From assembly GCF_022605165.1 (NCBI RefSeq), contig NC_063071.1, positions 1,922,001 through 1,986,000 on the forward strand: a stretch of DNA of 64,000 bases, given 5' to 3'. Shown here in pieces: positions 11,478 through 24,601 of the stretch (position 1 is its first letter; each line of letters starts with the position of its first letter). This stretch comes from Purpureocillium takamizusanense. Lineage: Eukaryota > Ascomycota > Sordariomycetes > Hypocreales > Ophiocordycipitaceae. A program made the translations under genes and the position numbers. The notes beneath the pieces were generated by a model, which saw nothing but the letters and a program-made list of their open reading frames with translations, did no database searches and had not been told where the DNA came from.

Positions 11478-13684
11478 GTCTACAATGAGAGGGAGAGCTC
11501 AAAGAGGAGCGAGACGATTGGGAATAGACGGCTGACGAGAATCCAGAAGGCCCGACTAAGAAGGCCACAACGCTGAGCTGCCGTTTTAGCTGATTATATG
11601 CTCGATCGGTGGATGGCGGATGTGAGTATGGATCTGCAGGATAGCCACAATGGTGGCCTGCCGTTTAGTCCGATGCGGCGATCAACAGTTTGCGATAGCG
11701 CCGTGAACCTGCCTTGCCCACCTGCCATGCTGCGTATGCTGTTGGTTATACGCTGTTTCACTCAAAGAGAGAGACCTTGCCACAACCAAGCAGCGTATAT
11801 CCAATCGAAGCAATAGCGCTGGTCTGCCGTCTAAGCCGGCGCAACCACAGCGCCCGGCATATGATGTTGGCTATACCTTTGCTGTGACACCCAAAAGTTC
11901 CTTTTTACAAACGATGCACATTCTGTCGGCCTACCAGTGAATCCGCAAACCTGCTGCTACTGAATGGGCATGCTCTTCCATGATGCTGCCGGTTAAGCTC
12001 AATTGTATAAGATCATATGCAATGCGAGGCTTGCCCACTGCTTCCTCTAGCTTCGTGAATAATTCGACTACATGTATTTGTTTACTGGTCTCTGTACCCC
12101 CCTCCTCGCCTCAAGAGTAGTAGTAACTTATAAAGTAAATAATCCATGGCTCCAGCATGTATTTCTCGGAGCGATTTCATCGACCCCGAGGCACTTCATG
12201 TTGACTCTGGCGCTCTCGAGAGGGTCGCGCACACGCCGCACCAATACGATCCCACATCGTAGGACCTACAAGGCATCGTGGTTGAAGACTGCGGGGGCCT
12301 CAATTGACCCGTACGCAGCAGATGGTGCTGCTATCTCTTCCTTCCATCTCCAAAGGGGGCAGCTCGCCGGTCGAGCAGGAAACGAGACACGCTCTGGCCC
12401 AGGCTGCACCACCACATGTTCTCAGATCTGACATTTGCTAGGAGATCACCCCCATAGTCGTCACACAATGCAAATGCATCCGTTCCACCAGCCCACTCAC
12501 TAGACACTCCCCCCCGCACTTCCATTGCTGCCACGCCTGCGGCATCGTCGCAGGAACAACAGGAAACCCGCCCGCTGACAGCCGCGAAGTGAAGCGCTGG
12601 GCGTGCGCCGGGTGCATGCAGACTGGGACCGTTGTAACCAGTCGAGTCTCACCGGCGATATGGGAGTGTTTGCTCCGCCTGCGCCACAACCTAGGTTGCT
12701 TGTAAGCGGGCGGCCGCTGACAGACGGCCGGCGACGCTGATGATGAGCCACTTACACTCTCACATCAGCTGTGCCGCTGCTCCGGTGCCGCCGCTGCGTC
12801 AAGCCACTCACTCACGCACTGACGACCTGCGGACGAACGGACGGCTCTGTACGACCCGTGTGGCTGTGCATTAGTTACTTACCCACCGGACAGGGCAGTC
12901 CGCACAAGGACCAGCCCACCCTCGCTCACCCAATCACGCGCGCCCACGGCTCATTGACGGACGAGTGACCTCATCGACAACCCCCACCAGCCACACACCA
13001 CATCATCCCCTCCACGTACTTCGTACCTACTTGCTACCAGCTTGCCCTCGCCTACCACGTCCGTCGTCATCAGCGCGCAGGATAGAACTCTCTTTGCTAC
13101 AATGAAACGCCATGGTTCCCACCTTACAAGCCCCGCGTCCGGGGCGCTTGCTGTGCTCTGAGCTTGCTGTTGGCTGGACCGCCCGCGGGCGGAGAAAGTC
13201 TTCGATTCGAGCGATGCGCACCCCGGAATAGGCAAACCTGAAGGGGGGGGGGGGGACCTCCCGAGATGTCGATGCGCCCCTCCCCGGCACCCCGTAGACG
13301 ACGTAATTGCCTTCCCTGCCCGGCAGGTAGTTTTTGTTGTTCATCGATCGCGGACGGCCAGTCGCCTTGCTGTGGCCTTTCTTCCATCTTCTTGATCCTC
13401 GGGACTGGCCTTGAACCTCGTCACTTCCTGACCCTAGGCCCTAAATACCATCTCGACGCCATTCGAGTTACAGATCCATCCAGTGGACGCTCCTGCTTCC
13501 CACTAATATCGAAGCCCCCCCCCTTCTTCGTCTCCGTTTGAAACCTCATTCATCGTCACCTACCCCTCCGCGTCTCTCCCCGCGGCCGAAGAGCAAAGCA
13601 AGGGAGCAAGCGGAAAGGAAAGAGACAGAGAGAGTGTGTGTGTGAAAAACAGGAAAGAAAAGCGAGGTGAAAGAAACAACCATC
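11478..13684. other. Intergenic between divergent genes
   Basis: This lies between the DUF3632 start (-) and the MARVEL gene start (+). Nothing coding is supported. The last 430 bases before the MARVEL ATG are C/T-rich, then turn into AG-rich leader sequence with a GT run at 13636-13644, as expected for a strongly transcribed fungal 5' region. A G run occurs at 13243-13254. Confidence 0.5.
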
Positions 13685-14846
13685 ATGGGCGCCGGGTCAG
13701 GCTTCGCCCTCAAGGGCATCCAGTGGTTCATCCGCGGCGTGCAGTTCTGCTGCGCCGCCCTCATCCTCGGCGTCTTCTCCTACTTCCTCGCCACCCTGCA
13801 CAACCACGACCTGCCCATCGCCACCTCGGTCAAGGCCGTCGAGGGCATCTCGGGCGCCGCCGTCCTCTACACCATCGCCGCCCTGCTGCTGCTGTGCTGC
13901 CTCGCCGGCTTCCTCCTCACCTCGCTCGTCGCCATGGTCCTCGACGTCTGCTTCATCGGCGCCTTCATCTACGTCGCCGTCGCCAACCGCAGCGGCGCCA
14001 CCTCGTGCAGCGGCTACCTCGACACCCCCTTTGGCCGCGGCGACGCCGGCGCCGTCGCCGAGGGCCGCACGGGGGGCTTCACCGCCCTGCCTAGCTTCCG
14101 CACCGCCTGTCGCCTGCAGACGGCCTGTCTGGCCGTCTCCATCATCGCCATGTGAGTAAATTCCGATAACGGGGAGGGGGGTTTCCCGTCCGTGGAGCCG
14201 TGCGTTGGCGGTGGTGTGGACAAAGTAAAAAAGTACTGACAGCATCTCTTTTGTCGTCAGCTTCTTCTTCATCTTCTCCCTCCTCATGGAAATCGCCCTC
14301 GTCCGCCACCACCGCAAGGAGAAGCGCTTCGGCCCCGGCCCGACCAACAACTACACCTCGGGCTACGGCACCAAGCGATCCAACAGCGCGGCGGGCACGG
14401 GAGGAGGCTTCCTGGGCCGCTTCCGCCGCAACAAGCACGCGCAGGCCAACAACAACACCGCCGACGCCCTGCCCGAGCACACGCACCCGAGCCAGCTCGG
14501 CGGCGACTCCGCGGCCGCACGCCAGAGCTACGGCACCGAAAACACGGCCTACTACGGCCACGACGGCCGCGGCCCGAGCGCCGACTACGCCAAGCAGGAG
14601 GCTGGCTATGGCTACCCGAGCGTCGGCAACGGCAACGTCCCGCAGACGACGGGCTACGCGCCTGCCCCTGCGGCTGCGGTGCCGCCGGCGGCGGCGACAC
14701 CTGGTGGTGGTTTCCAGCAGCAGCCCACGACGGGCGGCGCCGGCGTTGCAGGTAGTGGTGGTGGTGGTGCCTGGCATGTGCAACCGCAGATCAACGAGCT
14801 GCCTGCCAACTACCGCTACGGCGACGGCGTGTACGAACGGTCGTAG
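13685..14846 (+). CDS. MARVEL-domain four-helix membrane protein
   Basis: Two exons, 13685-14151 and 14261-14846, with a 109-nt intron (GTGAGT...TCAG) inside the fourth membrane helix, encode 350 aa. The ATG at 13685 follows an AAACAACCATC leader context and precedes the first helix closely. Four hydrophobic segments lie at about residues 15-40, 55-75, 78-102 and 145-165, in the pattern of fungal MARVEL proteins. The cytosolic C-terminal half (about 175-350) is hydrophilic and rich in Gly, Asn, Gln, Tyr and Ala, with no catalytic motif. MARVEL proteins act in membrane apposition, plasma-membrane microdomains and vesicle traffic; the specific role of this one is not known. Confidence 0.85.
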
Positions 14847-15369
14847 GGGTCGGGCGGTACTATCTGAATCCCCCCCCCTCCTGAGAGGTTTGTGAGTGTA
14901 CAAGACGGAGAGGGGACAAAGGTTCCTGGTTCAAGGTGGACGCGACAGACGGTACCTACAGACCAGAACCCCCCCCCGTGATAGAAACCCCTCGTCTCGC
15001 CGTGCGAGACGTGGCCGGGCGATGACGCCGTCGTGTACCGTCGCCCGGTCGGGGCTACATTTTGTTTGTATTGGAGGAAACCCAATCCGCGATTTAAACT
15101 GTAAAGGCAAGTGCCTCAGAGGCGCCCCGTAATGGTAATGGTATCGGCCCTGTAAAAAATATTCAAGACTTTGTATAGCAATATCAAGTATTGGTCTCCG
15201 ACTTGCATGGGAAAACACCTTAGTCGAAAAATGCCGTGAGTGCACTATTTGGAGAGGCCAACGAGGAAATGCTCATTATTGCTCGCCCATTCACTCACTC
15301 TATGCGCGCTTGTCTATTCGTAAACATATTGTAGATGCCGTGCCTCCCCCTTGATATTCGTCCACGTCC
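14847..15369. other. Intergenic between convergent genes
   Basis: This short 3'-to-3' space between the MARVEL gene and the Far11 homologue contains two C runs (14870 and 14970 regions) and AT-rich sequence near 15150-15220 suited to polyadenylation. No gene was seen. Confidence 0.5.
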
Positions 15370-18300
15370 CTACGACGGCCACCCCTCGACATGGTCCATC
15401 TCGCTCATGTCGTCGTTGCTGCCCATGTCGGGCCAGTTGACGTCGAGCCTCTCGAGCTCGCGCGTGAAAAAGTCCTGCTCCTCGCGCATGGCGGCGCGGA
15501 TCTCGGCCGCAATCTTGTCCGGGTAGCGGCGGATGTTGCGCCAGTGGGTGAGGCTGCGCAGCGCCTGCTCCTGCGGCAGCGCGCCCTCCACCTCGGCGTC
15601 GACGTCGCTGCCCGCGAGCCACTCGTCGCGCAGCTCCGGCCGGCAGTGCAGGTACACGGCCGTGATGACGCGCATGTTGCTCTGCCGCCACTTGCGCCCG
15701 CAGTACGGCACCTGGTTCTTGAACAGCTTGAGCGTGTACAGCCGCAGCTCCTCTTGCGGCACGCGCAGCGACTTGCGCAGTATCGTCGACGACTTGTACT
15801 GCACCAAAAGTAGGTTTCGGTGCGCCTTGTTCTTGCACATCTTCTGCATCACCCGCAGGTAGTTGATGAGCGAGAAAAAGTTGCGCCTGGAAAAGTCGGT
15901 GATGGGTTCCGCCGGCAACGGGTTGACTGGGTAGCCGAGCTCGTCCACCTCTGGCCGGTTCGAGGCCTGGTCGTCGCTGCCGGCGCCCTCATCTTCCTCT
16001 TCGTCCTCGGCTTCGGGCGTCTCCTTGCCCTCCCCTTCGGGGGATCGCCTCCGCTTGATGGGCGGCGGCGCGGCACTGTCATCGCTTTCCTCGCCCGGGC
16101 GTGGCTCGTTACCCCCATGCTCGTCCTCTGCCTCCGCCTCTTCTTCCTCTTCCTCGCCCTCAATGTCGCTCTCGACCTTGTCTTTGAACTTGGATCTCAG
16201 GTTGCAGAATTGAAAGAAGCTACCAAATTCAGCATTGGCAATGTTCATAGGGATCGTGTTTGGGTACCAACCTGTTTTCGACGCGGTCCATCTTGCTGTC
16301 GACCACTTGCTGGATGTCCTGGTGCGCAAATAGCTTGAGCACGAGCGGGACGTAGTTAGAATCCAGCAGCAGCTGCGTCAGGTATTCGAACTTGAGCACA
16401 TCTAATAAAACATCGTCAGCCCACAGACTGCTACCTGATCATCGCAAGACACTCACGGGACACCCTCAGCCACTTAAGCAGCAACAGGAGTATACCTGTC
16501 ATCGCCTTGGATGTGATTTCTCTGGTCCTCGCCGCGTCGATTTCCTCCGGAGACGGCTCAGGCTCCTCGACTTGCGGCATCTGCCCAGCTGTCTCGGGAG
16601 ACCTCTGCGCTGCGTGACCGCCATTCAATCCGGGATTGGCTCCCCGACCAGGCAAACCGTTGGGCACTTGCGCCGACTGCTGTTGCGTTACAATGGCCGT
16701 GACATTGGCGAGGATTGGCCGTAGAAGCACAATGACGAGTGACTGTAGATGGGGGAGCGCTTCTTTCTGTAGCGAGCTGTTAGCCACCGAGGAGGCGAAC
16801 AACCAAAGGGAAACTCACGTAGAACCTTTCGACGGCGACAAGTCTCTGCATGTCCCTCTCGCTCAGCCGGTCAGGGTGAGGACCAAAGTCCACCTCCTCG
16901 TCGGGGGAATGCGCTCTCTCCTTCCTGTCCTCTTCCTTGAGCCCCTTGAGCACCTCTCTCTCTTCCAGCGAGAGCTCGTCGAGACTGAGACCTTCTATCT
17001 CGTCATCGTCGTCCTCAACTTCCCATCCGCGCTCGAACTTGAGGAATCGCTCGCGCTCGTCCCACAGCTGGCGGGTCGCACGCGTCATCCGGACGCGAGA
17101 CGAAAACAGCTCCCCAGCCTCCAGAATCGACGCGGGGATGTCGCTACCCTCCCAGCGTCGGCTCACGAGAGTCTCGTGGATGCCAATCATGCCCTTACCG
17201 CCGGCACTATTACTAGTAGCGTCGAGCGGCGGGTACATGAACGGGAAGTTTTGGTTGGTTTGGTAGTTTTGCTTCTTGCCCCCCTTTCCGCCCACGCCGG
17301 GAGATGGCGGCGGCGAGGGCGCAGGCGTGGCAATGTGGACCGGCTGATGCAGAATGGAGGCCCCGCCGCTCTGGGCGTGGGCTGGCGCTGGAAGTATCCC
17401 GTTTGAGGCGTTGTTCCTAGCCGACTGATGCGGCAGGGGTGGAAGGAGAGAGTTGTTCTCCGCCTCGAGGGGTATCAACGGCTGGGGAGGCACATAGGCT
17501 GGGTATTTTGACGTGACTTCCTGGCGAAAGGCGTGGTAGTCCAGGGGCGACGCCGTGATGGTTTCCTTGTCGCTGTTTTCGCTCGTCATCTCGCTGGTGG
17601 CCTTCTTGACCTGTTCGAGTTCTTTGGTCCCGCCGAAAACGAGCAGGATAGATTTCCAGAACAGCAAGAAAATCTGGACCGTCAGCGGCGAAGCCTCGAC
17701 GTCTAGGGGAGGAAGGATTATTACCTGCATGTGAGGCAGCGTACTTTGCTCATCCCATCGGAGTTTCGAAGTTGCGGTAAGCATGAAATCTATCAACGAC
17801 GGGTTCAAGTCGACTGGGACAGAGTCAGTGCAGTCCGGCGCATAAATGTTCGGGAGAGGAGTCTCCGAAACATACGAAGCTTGTTGTACGAAGAAGACAT
17901 GTCCTCTGGGTCGTTGAGCGCCTCCTGAATGGCAATGTACATGATGGTCATGAGGTTCATCAGCTCATCCTGCGCCTCTTGGGGACTGGCCTGCTGCTGA
18001 ATGTCGCCGGACCTGCGCTGATTAGCGGAGTCCTCGCGCGCATTGAGGCTGGGCCATCGCTTGGCACCTACCAATGCATCTCGAAGCAGTTGCGCAGCGC
18101 TCCCCAAACGACAGGGAGCCCTTCGAGCGAGGTTAGGCACTCGACGCCCGCCTTGATGGCCTGGAGCTGCGATATGCTCGCAATCGAACGCCCCTCTCCC
18201 GCCGTCGCGTTTGGCGTCGCCGTGTCCCCCCACCGACCCAGCACGAGGTACACCAGCTTGCCGATAGATGCGGACCGGAGCGCTGCGTCGTTGGACTGCA

Positions 18301-18940
18301 CGCCCGCAATGGCCGCCTGCACGAAGCGCGCGCGCGTGTCGTGGTCAGCGTCATCCCACGCCAGCGGCTCCCTCCCGGCGCCCTCACCATCCCCGGCACC
18401 GCCGGCACCGGCACCGGCACCGCTGCCGCCGTCGCCCGCCTCGGTACTGTTCCAGTGCCACTCAAACGCTTTTTGCGCGGCGTTGAGCCGCACCCACTGC
18501 CAGAACTGGTACACGAACCACTCGTCAATCTCCTCGGCGTGCGGGCCCATGTCCGAGTAGACGAAGTCGTAGGCCACGGGCTCGGCGCGGTTCACCTCGG
18601 CGACTATGCGGCGGAGCTGCAGCAGCGATAGCGAGTCTGTGGGCTCGGGGCCCTGCTGCTGCTGTTGCAGCGGCTGGCCCTGCTGGGAAGGCTGGCCCCG
18701 GCCTCGCCCGACGCCCTGCTGCGGCGGCAGCCCGGGCTGCATGGCATTCCGTGGCAGGCCGGGCCGTGTCGGCGGCGCGGGGACGGGCGGTCTCTCGACC
18801 TGCTGCTGCTGCTGCTGCTGCTCGGCGCGGGATCCGACATCTGCCACCACCGGGCCCGTATCGGCGACGTCGCCGGTCGGCTTGACGAGGTCTGCCGCGG
18901 CGTCTTGGCCCGCAGCCCTCGAGGGCCACAGGCTGTTCAT
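15370..18940 (-). CDS. STRIPAK subunit Far11/STRIP (HAM-2/PRO22 type)
   Basis: Six exons on the minus strand, 18072-18940, 17876-18012, 16819-17813, 16457-16766, 16272-16401 and 15370-16219, total 3291 nt and encode 1096 aa. Every junction restores readable protein, for example EMHW|SGDIQQQ, YNKL|LDLNPSL, ERFY|KEALPHLQ and LRVS|HVLKFEYLTQ. The N-terminal low-complexity region has a seven-Gln run, followed by an N1221-like domain (about 115-430). The C-terminal half carries the Far11/STRP (DUF3402) region, including LLLDSNYVPLVLKLFAHQDIQ and RSLTHWRNIRRYPDKIAAEIR. An acidic Glu/Asp insert lies before this last block. In Neurospora and Sordaria the orthologue (HAM-2, PRO22) is a STRIPAK scaffold subunit needed for hyphal fusion and fruiting-body development, located at the nuclear envelope and ER. 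Identity rests on family motifs; the exact orthologue name was not checked by alignment. Confidence 0.9.
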
Positions 18941-19500
18941 CGTGCCGCTCGCTGTCGTTGCCGTCGTGTCGGCGTGCTGATGGAGGAGGAGGAGAAGGAG
19001 GAAGCTGAGGTGAAGCTACCGCGGTCGTGATGGTGGTAGTAGCTCCGTCTCGCGAGGCACATCGTGGACGCGACAGCTAGGACGATGTGTGCCGCCGCGG
19101 ATGCCGGCCTACTCCATCGATGGCCGCGCGTGCTCTCGATATGTAGACGGTGTCGATGGGTTTTGTAGTTTCTGTCCAACGCGGCGTGGCGGCTGTCGCG
19201 TGTCGTCGCTTGGAGGGGGTTGGAGGGGTCCGCGGTTTCGGCGTCTGGGGAGGTGCAGAAGCTGGAAGGTCGTGGTGGAGGTGTTCAGTGCTGCTAATTG
19301 GCTGAAGGTCCCGCCACCTGAGAGATGCACCCCCAACTGGCAGGCAGCCCCGGCCCATTCCGTGCAGTCAGCATCAGGGGTCTTATGATCTGGAAGTATG
19401 ACGACGCATCGAATGCTCGTCATTTGTACAACAAAGTAAGCTAGAAACGCCCGCTATAGGGAAAATAGCAGGAATGCACACGTAGTTTCGTGCTACCAGC
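18941..19500. other. Intergenic, promoter of the Far11 homologue
   Basis: This 560-bp space between two genes of the same strand holds the Far11 5' region and the DUF2011 3' end. No gene was seen. Confidence 0.5.
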
Positions 19501-20485
19501 TCACTCAGATCCGCCATCTGAGTCCGACCCGCTGCCGCCCTCTGCCCCGCCGCCGCCGCCGCCCTGCTTCTTCTCCTTCTCCTTGGCCCGCCTCCGCAGC
19601 TTCTTGAGCCTGTTGAGCCTCTTCTTCTTGTCCTTGAGATGCTCCTCCTTGTCCACAAGTTGCTTCTTCGCCGCCTCCTGCTTCTGCTTCTTCGCCCTCT
19701 CCTTGATCCTCTGCGCGATGCGCGCCTTCTTCCCCGGCCGTTTCCTCCGCCTCGCCTCCTCGACTTCGTCGTCGTCATCATCGGCGGCAGTGGTCCCGCG
19801 CGGTGGCTTACTGGAACCCACGCCTGCGCCCTTGCTGCCGGCCTTGCATGTCGTCGTGGCGATCCTGATGACCTTCCAGGGCATCTCGAGACCCCAAGAC
19901 CGCTGCCGGGAGCGCGCGAGCACGTCCTCGCCGCTCACGGCGGCCAGCTCGTATTCCTTCCTGCGCTCCGGCGGGACGTCCACGACGAGGTAGTACTGCG
20001 CCGGTCTCTTGCGGACGATGTCGCCGTCGCCCTGGCCGGCGCTCTCGTCCTCCAGCACGACCTTGGGCGCCGCCGTCGAGGTGCTGAAGAGCTTGAACTC
20101 GAACTCGCCTAGGTCGGCGGCGTCCTGGTCCCCGTCGACCCCATCGTGGCCCCCCGCGCCCTCGGGTTGACCCTTTGCATCTGCTTCTGACGCGGCAAAG
20201 GGCCCTTTGGAGCCTGCGGCGGGCCGGTCTGCTGGTGGCCCGACGGCCGCATCCACGTCAAACCCGAGTGACCGCGCGATCTGGGCGTTCAGGAGGGCCT
20301 GCAGCTCGGCGTCGATCTCATCGCTCTCTCTGCCGCTCCAGTCCGAGTCGCCCGAGCGGTTGAGATCCTCGCGTCGGACCCTGTGATGGTGGTGTCAGCG
20401 GTGAGGTGACTGATGTGTCGGGTAGCGCTGTGTGCGCCGAGGGGGGGTTGTGGCCGCACCTCTTTGCCTGCGGCAACTCGAACAT
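19501..20485 (-). CDS. DUF2011 family nuclear-type protein
   Basis: Two exons, 20460-20485 and 19501-20380, encode 301 aa. The first exon codes only MFELPQAKR, and the 79-nt intron (GTGCGG...CACAG) joins it to VRREDLNRSG. The middle part (about 85-180) contains the family-like block FKLFSTSTAAPKVVLEDE and the segment AQYYLVVDVPPERRKEYELA, followed by EMPWKVIRI. The C-terminal 90 residues form an extremely basic Lys/Arg/Glu-rich predicted coiled coil (about 205-285) with several possible nuclear localisation signals, then a Gly/Ser/Asp tail. This layout matches the fungal DUF2011 family, whose role is unknown; a nuclear or nucleolar location is inferred from the basic region. The gene is on the same strand as both neighbours. 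Confidence 0.8.
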
Positions 20486-22537
20486 GATTGCCTCACCACT
20501 GGGAACAACCTCGGAGCAGTAGTAGTAATGGCCTCTTATTCTCCGCGCAATCGATGCGTTGGCCCGTGAGTTTTGTCACACAGCCGCTTCCGATATCAAT
20601 GTGCGATGTGGGAGCAGAGTGAGTGAGTTTTGTTGGCCAAGGCCTTGGGCCGTTGGAGCGCTGTCGTCCTCCGTCTAAAGAATTTGGCTCCGCAGTAGGA
20701 TGGCTTATCTTATCGCGCCATAGGTGCTAATGGAGCAGGTACTGTATCGGCTCTTGCCTGCACGCGCTGGTGTGGAGGTACCTGTCTCGACGCCGTGGCC
20801 CTGCGGGGCGCCCAGGTACCGCACTGAGCTGCCAGCGTCCGCTACGCCAGCCAGGCACACGCGCTAGCCGACCAAGGCCATTATCACGAACAGGCACCAC
20901 GAACTTTGTCCATGGACCGATTCAATGCCATCGTTCAACAACCGTCACCGACGACGGCTTACTTAGACACGTAAATCGCGGAATCAACGCATGGCAGCCA
21001 CAAGCACACGCACCGTCGTAGAGCTATCCCAATCAAAGTCAAATAAGAAAAAGTGTATATCCCAGAGCTAGTAGTAAAACGAGAAAAAAGAGAAAACCCC
21101 TCCCAGTCAAACGTGGATATCGCGCAACATAAAAAAGGACCAGAAGAAAACCTGCCTCCGCCCAATAAACACGAATAACCAAAAAAAATAGTACTTAGAC
21201 AACAAGAGAAGATATCCGCCCCCCAAAGTCGACTCGACGACTCTCGACTCTCGCCTGCACTCCCCAGTGATTTCCCCCATACAAGACAGTGGCCGCCCCG
21301 CCTGTTCCCTCGCGGCTGGCTAGGCGCGCGCGCGCGCACGTTGCCCGAAGTCAGTCACGTCAACGCCGAGTCCTGTCGACAGGAACTCAAAAAAAAAAAG
21401 GGAGAGCCACAATAAATCACACCCCCCCGTCCGGATCGTCGCTCGTGTCCGGTTCTGCCCCGTCGCAGGCCGGCCGGCCGGCAGCAGCGCAGTAGCAGCA
21501 GCCTCCCCTTGCTCCCAGGACCTTCCCAGCGCAAGGCGATTGAGTCATGGCGTACGGGCGACGTTGCGCATGTCCCTGCTGCAATATCAGGCAGTGGGTA
21601 GGGGCAGAGAGAGAGAGGAAGAGAGTGACAAAGACCCCATCTCGTGCTGTTTGTTGCCCTGCCCGTCACCAGCGCTAATCCACACATTACAAAGCGGCCG
21701 TCCTCATGCTTGCAGAGAGAGAGAGGATGGAATCGCTTGCATGCCGCATCATGCCAAGATAGAAGACCTCACTTCCTCCCCCCCACCTCTCACGGCCCGC
21801 TCCATGCCGGGTATCGAGGCTCGGCTTCCCCGGTTAGTCCAAGCTCGGACATTTTTTCTCTCTCTCGCGCTGCGGCCCGGCCGTGACTCGTCACACGGCA
21901 CACGACTGGCTGCCGGGTCTGCCCATGGACCACCATGCGAATGCGCGGGCAACCAAGAAAGTGGGAAGAAAGGGTGGTCTCGGAGCCTGAAGCCTGCAGC
22001 AACCGGTTGCATCGTCCCACCCGCCTGCTCCAATCGACTCCGCCCCGTCCCGTCTGCGACCGGGATGCCACACATTCATGCGTTGCGGTGCGATTGGCCG
22101 GCCTTGTCTGCCACATACAGTACAGGCCCCGGGGAGGTGCTCGCTCGATGAGGGACGAGGGCATGCGGCGGCATGCCTCGATGTTGATCTGCTCCTTTGC
22201 CGAAATGCAATAGCCGCTGCCGAATCTCGTCGCCGTCGTATGATTCGACACGCTCGCTCTCTTCCGCATAGAGACGACGACGTGCGTGGTGGTCCCGCCT
22301 GAACGACATGACTCCCCCCTCCCCGCCAGACCCGGGCGCCGTTATAGGGTCATCAAGGAAAATCCATACCGGCTCGTTGATCCCATCCTTCTGCAGAGGG
22401 ACCACCGAGCGCAGAGCCAAGTGTTGTACAAGGAAAACCCGGGCACGGTGAAAAAGTTCTAGGCCCGGGACAAGTCATCGGCCTCGAGCGGCAAATAGAT
22501 CCTCAGGGCCTCCTCGAGCCTCCCCTCCCCCCTCCCC
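20486..22537. other. Intergenic, 2.05 kb
   Basis: This is the promoter of the DUF2011 gene and the 3' side of the NDT80-family gene. An A-rich patch at about 21040-21210 stands out in otherwise GC-rich DNA and probably belongs to untranslated or terminator sequence. No coding model is supported. Confidence 0.5.
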
Positions 22538-24601
22538 CTACGCCGCGCTCCACGAGTAGTTGCTCATCGAGTCAAAAGCGGCGCGAGGACCGCCGCCGTA
22601 AACCGCCGACGAGCCCACCTCATGCTTGAGGGGCGGGATTGTCGACGCCCCGCTCTTGTAGGGCTCGTGGGAGAACGAGTACGACGACCGTGCGTCTGCG
22701 CCTGCATATGCCAGGCTGGAGCTGGGCTCGGCCGCCGTGCTTGTCCATGTGTTCGACGAGGGGTAGTAATCTCTAGACGAAGGGTTGGTGGAGTTTGACG
22801 ACTCCGACGTATAGCTGGGCGCGTGGGAGGCGTCGCTCGCACCCGCCGTCGAGGTTCGGTACGGGCCGTAGCGGTAGTCCGACGAAGCGTCCGTGTTGGC
22901 GATGGACCCGGAGCTGTGCACCGACTGATGGCCTGCCTGGCGGGGGCTCTTGGACGGCCTGGGGTTTCCGTCTAGATATCGTGGCATGCTGAAGGCACCG
23001 TCCGTAGCACCCATGGTGACGCTGGGCGCCGAGCTGGTGTACGCGTACTGAGACCGGAGCGAGGACTGCGGCTGCTCTCCCGTCGTCAGTGACAGCGACG
23101 GCGCCAAGGACGTCTGTAGCGGCAGATCCTGAGACTCGTTGGCGAAGCTGGACGCGCCCGCGAGTGGCAGCTTCGGGTAGGGCTCGCCCCCTATACTTGT
23201 TGCTGGATAGGCGCCCGGCCCCGACGTGGGGACTTGCTGGCTCCATGAAGGGTAGGAGCTAGGGAGACGAAAAGTTTAGTATCGAAGCGATGCCAACGGG
23301 CTGTTGCGCAAGGAAACTTACTTGGACCGCATCGAGCTCAGCGAGCTTGCCGCCGACTTCGGGGGGCTGAACGTAAACGAGGATCGCGGGACCTGCATAT
23401 CCATGCTCCTCGCCTTGTCCTGCTTCAGGGTCATGGCGCTGGCCACAACACCAAGCCCCGTCTCGACCAGAGCCTGGCCCCGGGAGCCGGCGCTAGACCC
23501 CAGCAGGGGAATCTCCTTGCGTGCCTGGAAGTTGCGCGGGCTTCGCCCTCGCACCACAATCGGGGCCGTCGTCGACTCGGTGAGCACAACCTTGCTGCCG
23601 TCGGAAAGCGTCCCGTGAACCTTAAGGTGCAGCACAAAGTGTTGCTGAAGCTCCTTCCTCCGCCCGTTGTTGGCGGTGGCTCTGCAGATTCCCAGGGTCA
23701 GCGATCGTCACTCGCGGAACGATAACACAGTCAGAGGCCTCGCCTACATTCTGAACTGGAGCCGGCGCCACCCAACGGGGTAGACAGCCAGCTCTCCGTC
23801 GGCTTCGGCGCCGTCGTCCTGGAATGGTATCAAGGGCACTGCAGGGGGTTCCTGGTCCGGAGTCTGCGCAATCTCAGGCGTGTTCGGTGGCGGCGTCTTC
23901 CAGGGGATCACGATGAGGCGAACGCTGTTACCGTCGACTGACTCGATGGCGGAAATGGAAACCTCCATGCTGGTGATGGGCAGCGTCTCGTTCGACTCGC
24001 CGAGTACGGAAAGCTGCCCTCGCGGCATCACCAGTGAGCCGCTGATCTGGAAGAGGTTGCGGCGGTAGCAAGTCAGCTCCGGCTGCATCGACGAGCCGTC
24101 GGTGGCGTTGGCCGGCATCTCAGACAGGAAGAACATGCCGTGCAGCTGCGCGGACAGGTCCATCTGCTGGACGCGGCCGTGGTGGTCGACGACCGTCGAC
24201 TTGTCCTGGGCTCGTCGAAAGGCCAACAGCTTGTGGTCCTGGTTGACAGTCAGGCGCGAGCCATCGTCCCGCAGATCCTGGACAATCTCCTGGTAGGCGG
24301 GGGGCTCGGCTTGCGAAAAGGAACGCTTTAGGTTCGAGTAGCTCGGGTGTCGCTCGTAGGTGCTTGGCTCGTCCTGGGAGTAGCCTCCGTACCGGTAAGC
24401 CTGATGATGGTCCATGGGCGGCGCATGGCCGCTTCGAGGTCGAGCCGCGGCCGACGAGGAGCTGTGAAAGGGCGAGTCCATGGCGCCCCCCAGGCGGCTC
24501 GACAGGTGAGAGGAGCCGCCGTAGTTGGGCCAAATGCCGGAGTGAGCGGGCTCTCCTCTCAACTCCGTCATCGTGGCCGGGTATGCTGCGGTGGTCATCA
24601 T
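22538..24601 (-). CDS. NDT80/PhoG-family transcription factor, VIB-1/XprG type
   Basis: Three exons, 23748-24601, 23322-23681 and 22538-23258, encode 644 aa. The joins read LQFRI|ATANNGRRKELQQHFVLHLKV and SSMRS|NSYPSWSQQ. The NDT80-like Ig-fold DNA-binding domain spans about residues 120-340 and includes RLTVNQDHKLLAF, the RRNLFQISGSL block and the conserved RLQFRIATANNGRRKELQQ segment. The rest is Ser/Pro/Tyr-rich and disordered, as in activation regions. I start at the ATG at 24601 (MMTTAAYP); an in-frame ATG at 24712 would add 37 Ser/Pro-rich residues and cannot be excluded. Members of this type (VIB-1 in Neurospora, XprG in Aspergillus) control extracellular proteases, nutrient stress responses and heterokaryon-incompatibility cell death. 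An unusually long non-coding region lies upstream. Confidence 0.88.

Noticed and set aside
14200..14903. Long Arg/Thr/Ala-rich and Val/Ala-rich frames on both strands over the MARVEL gene
   Set aside because: They are shadows of a repetitive, GC-rich coding exon in other frames.
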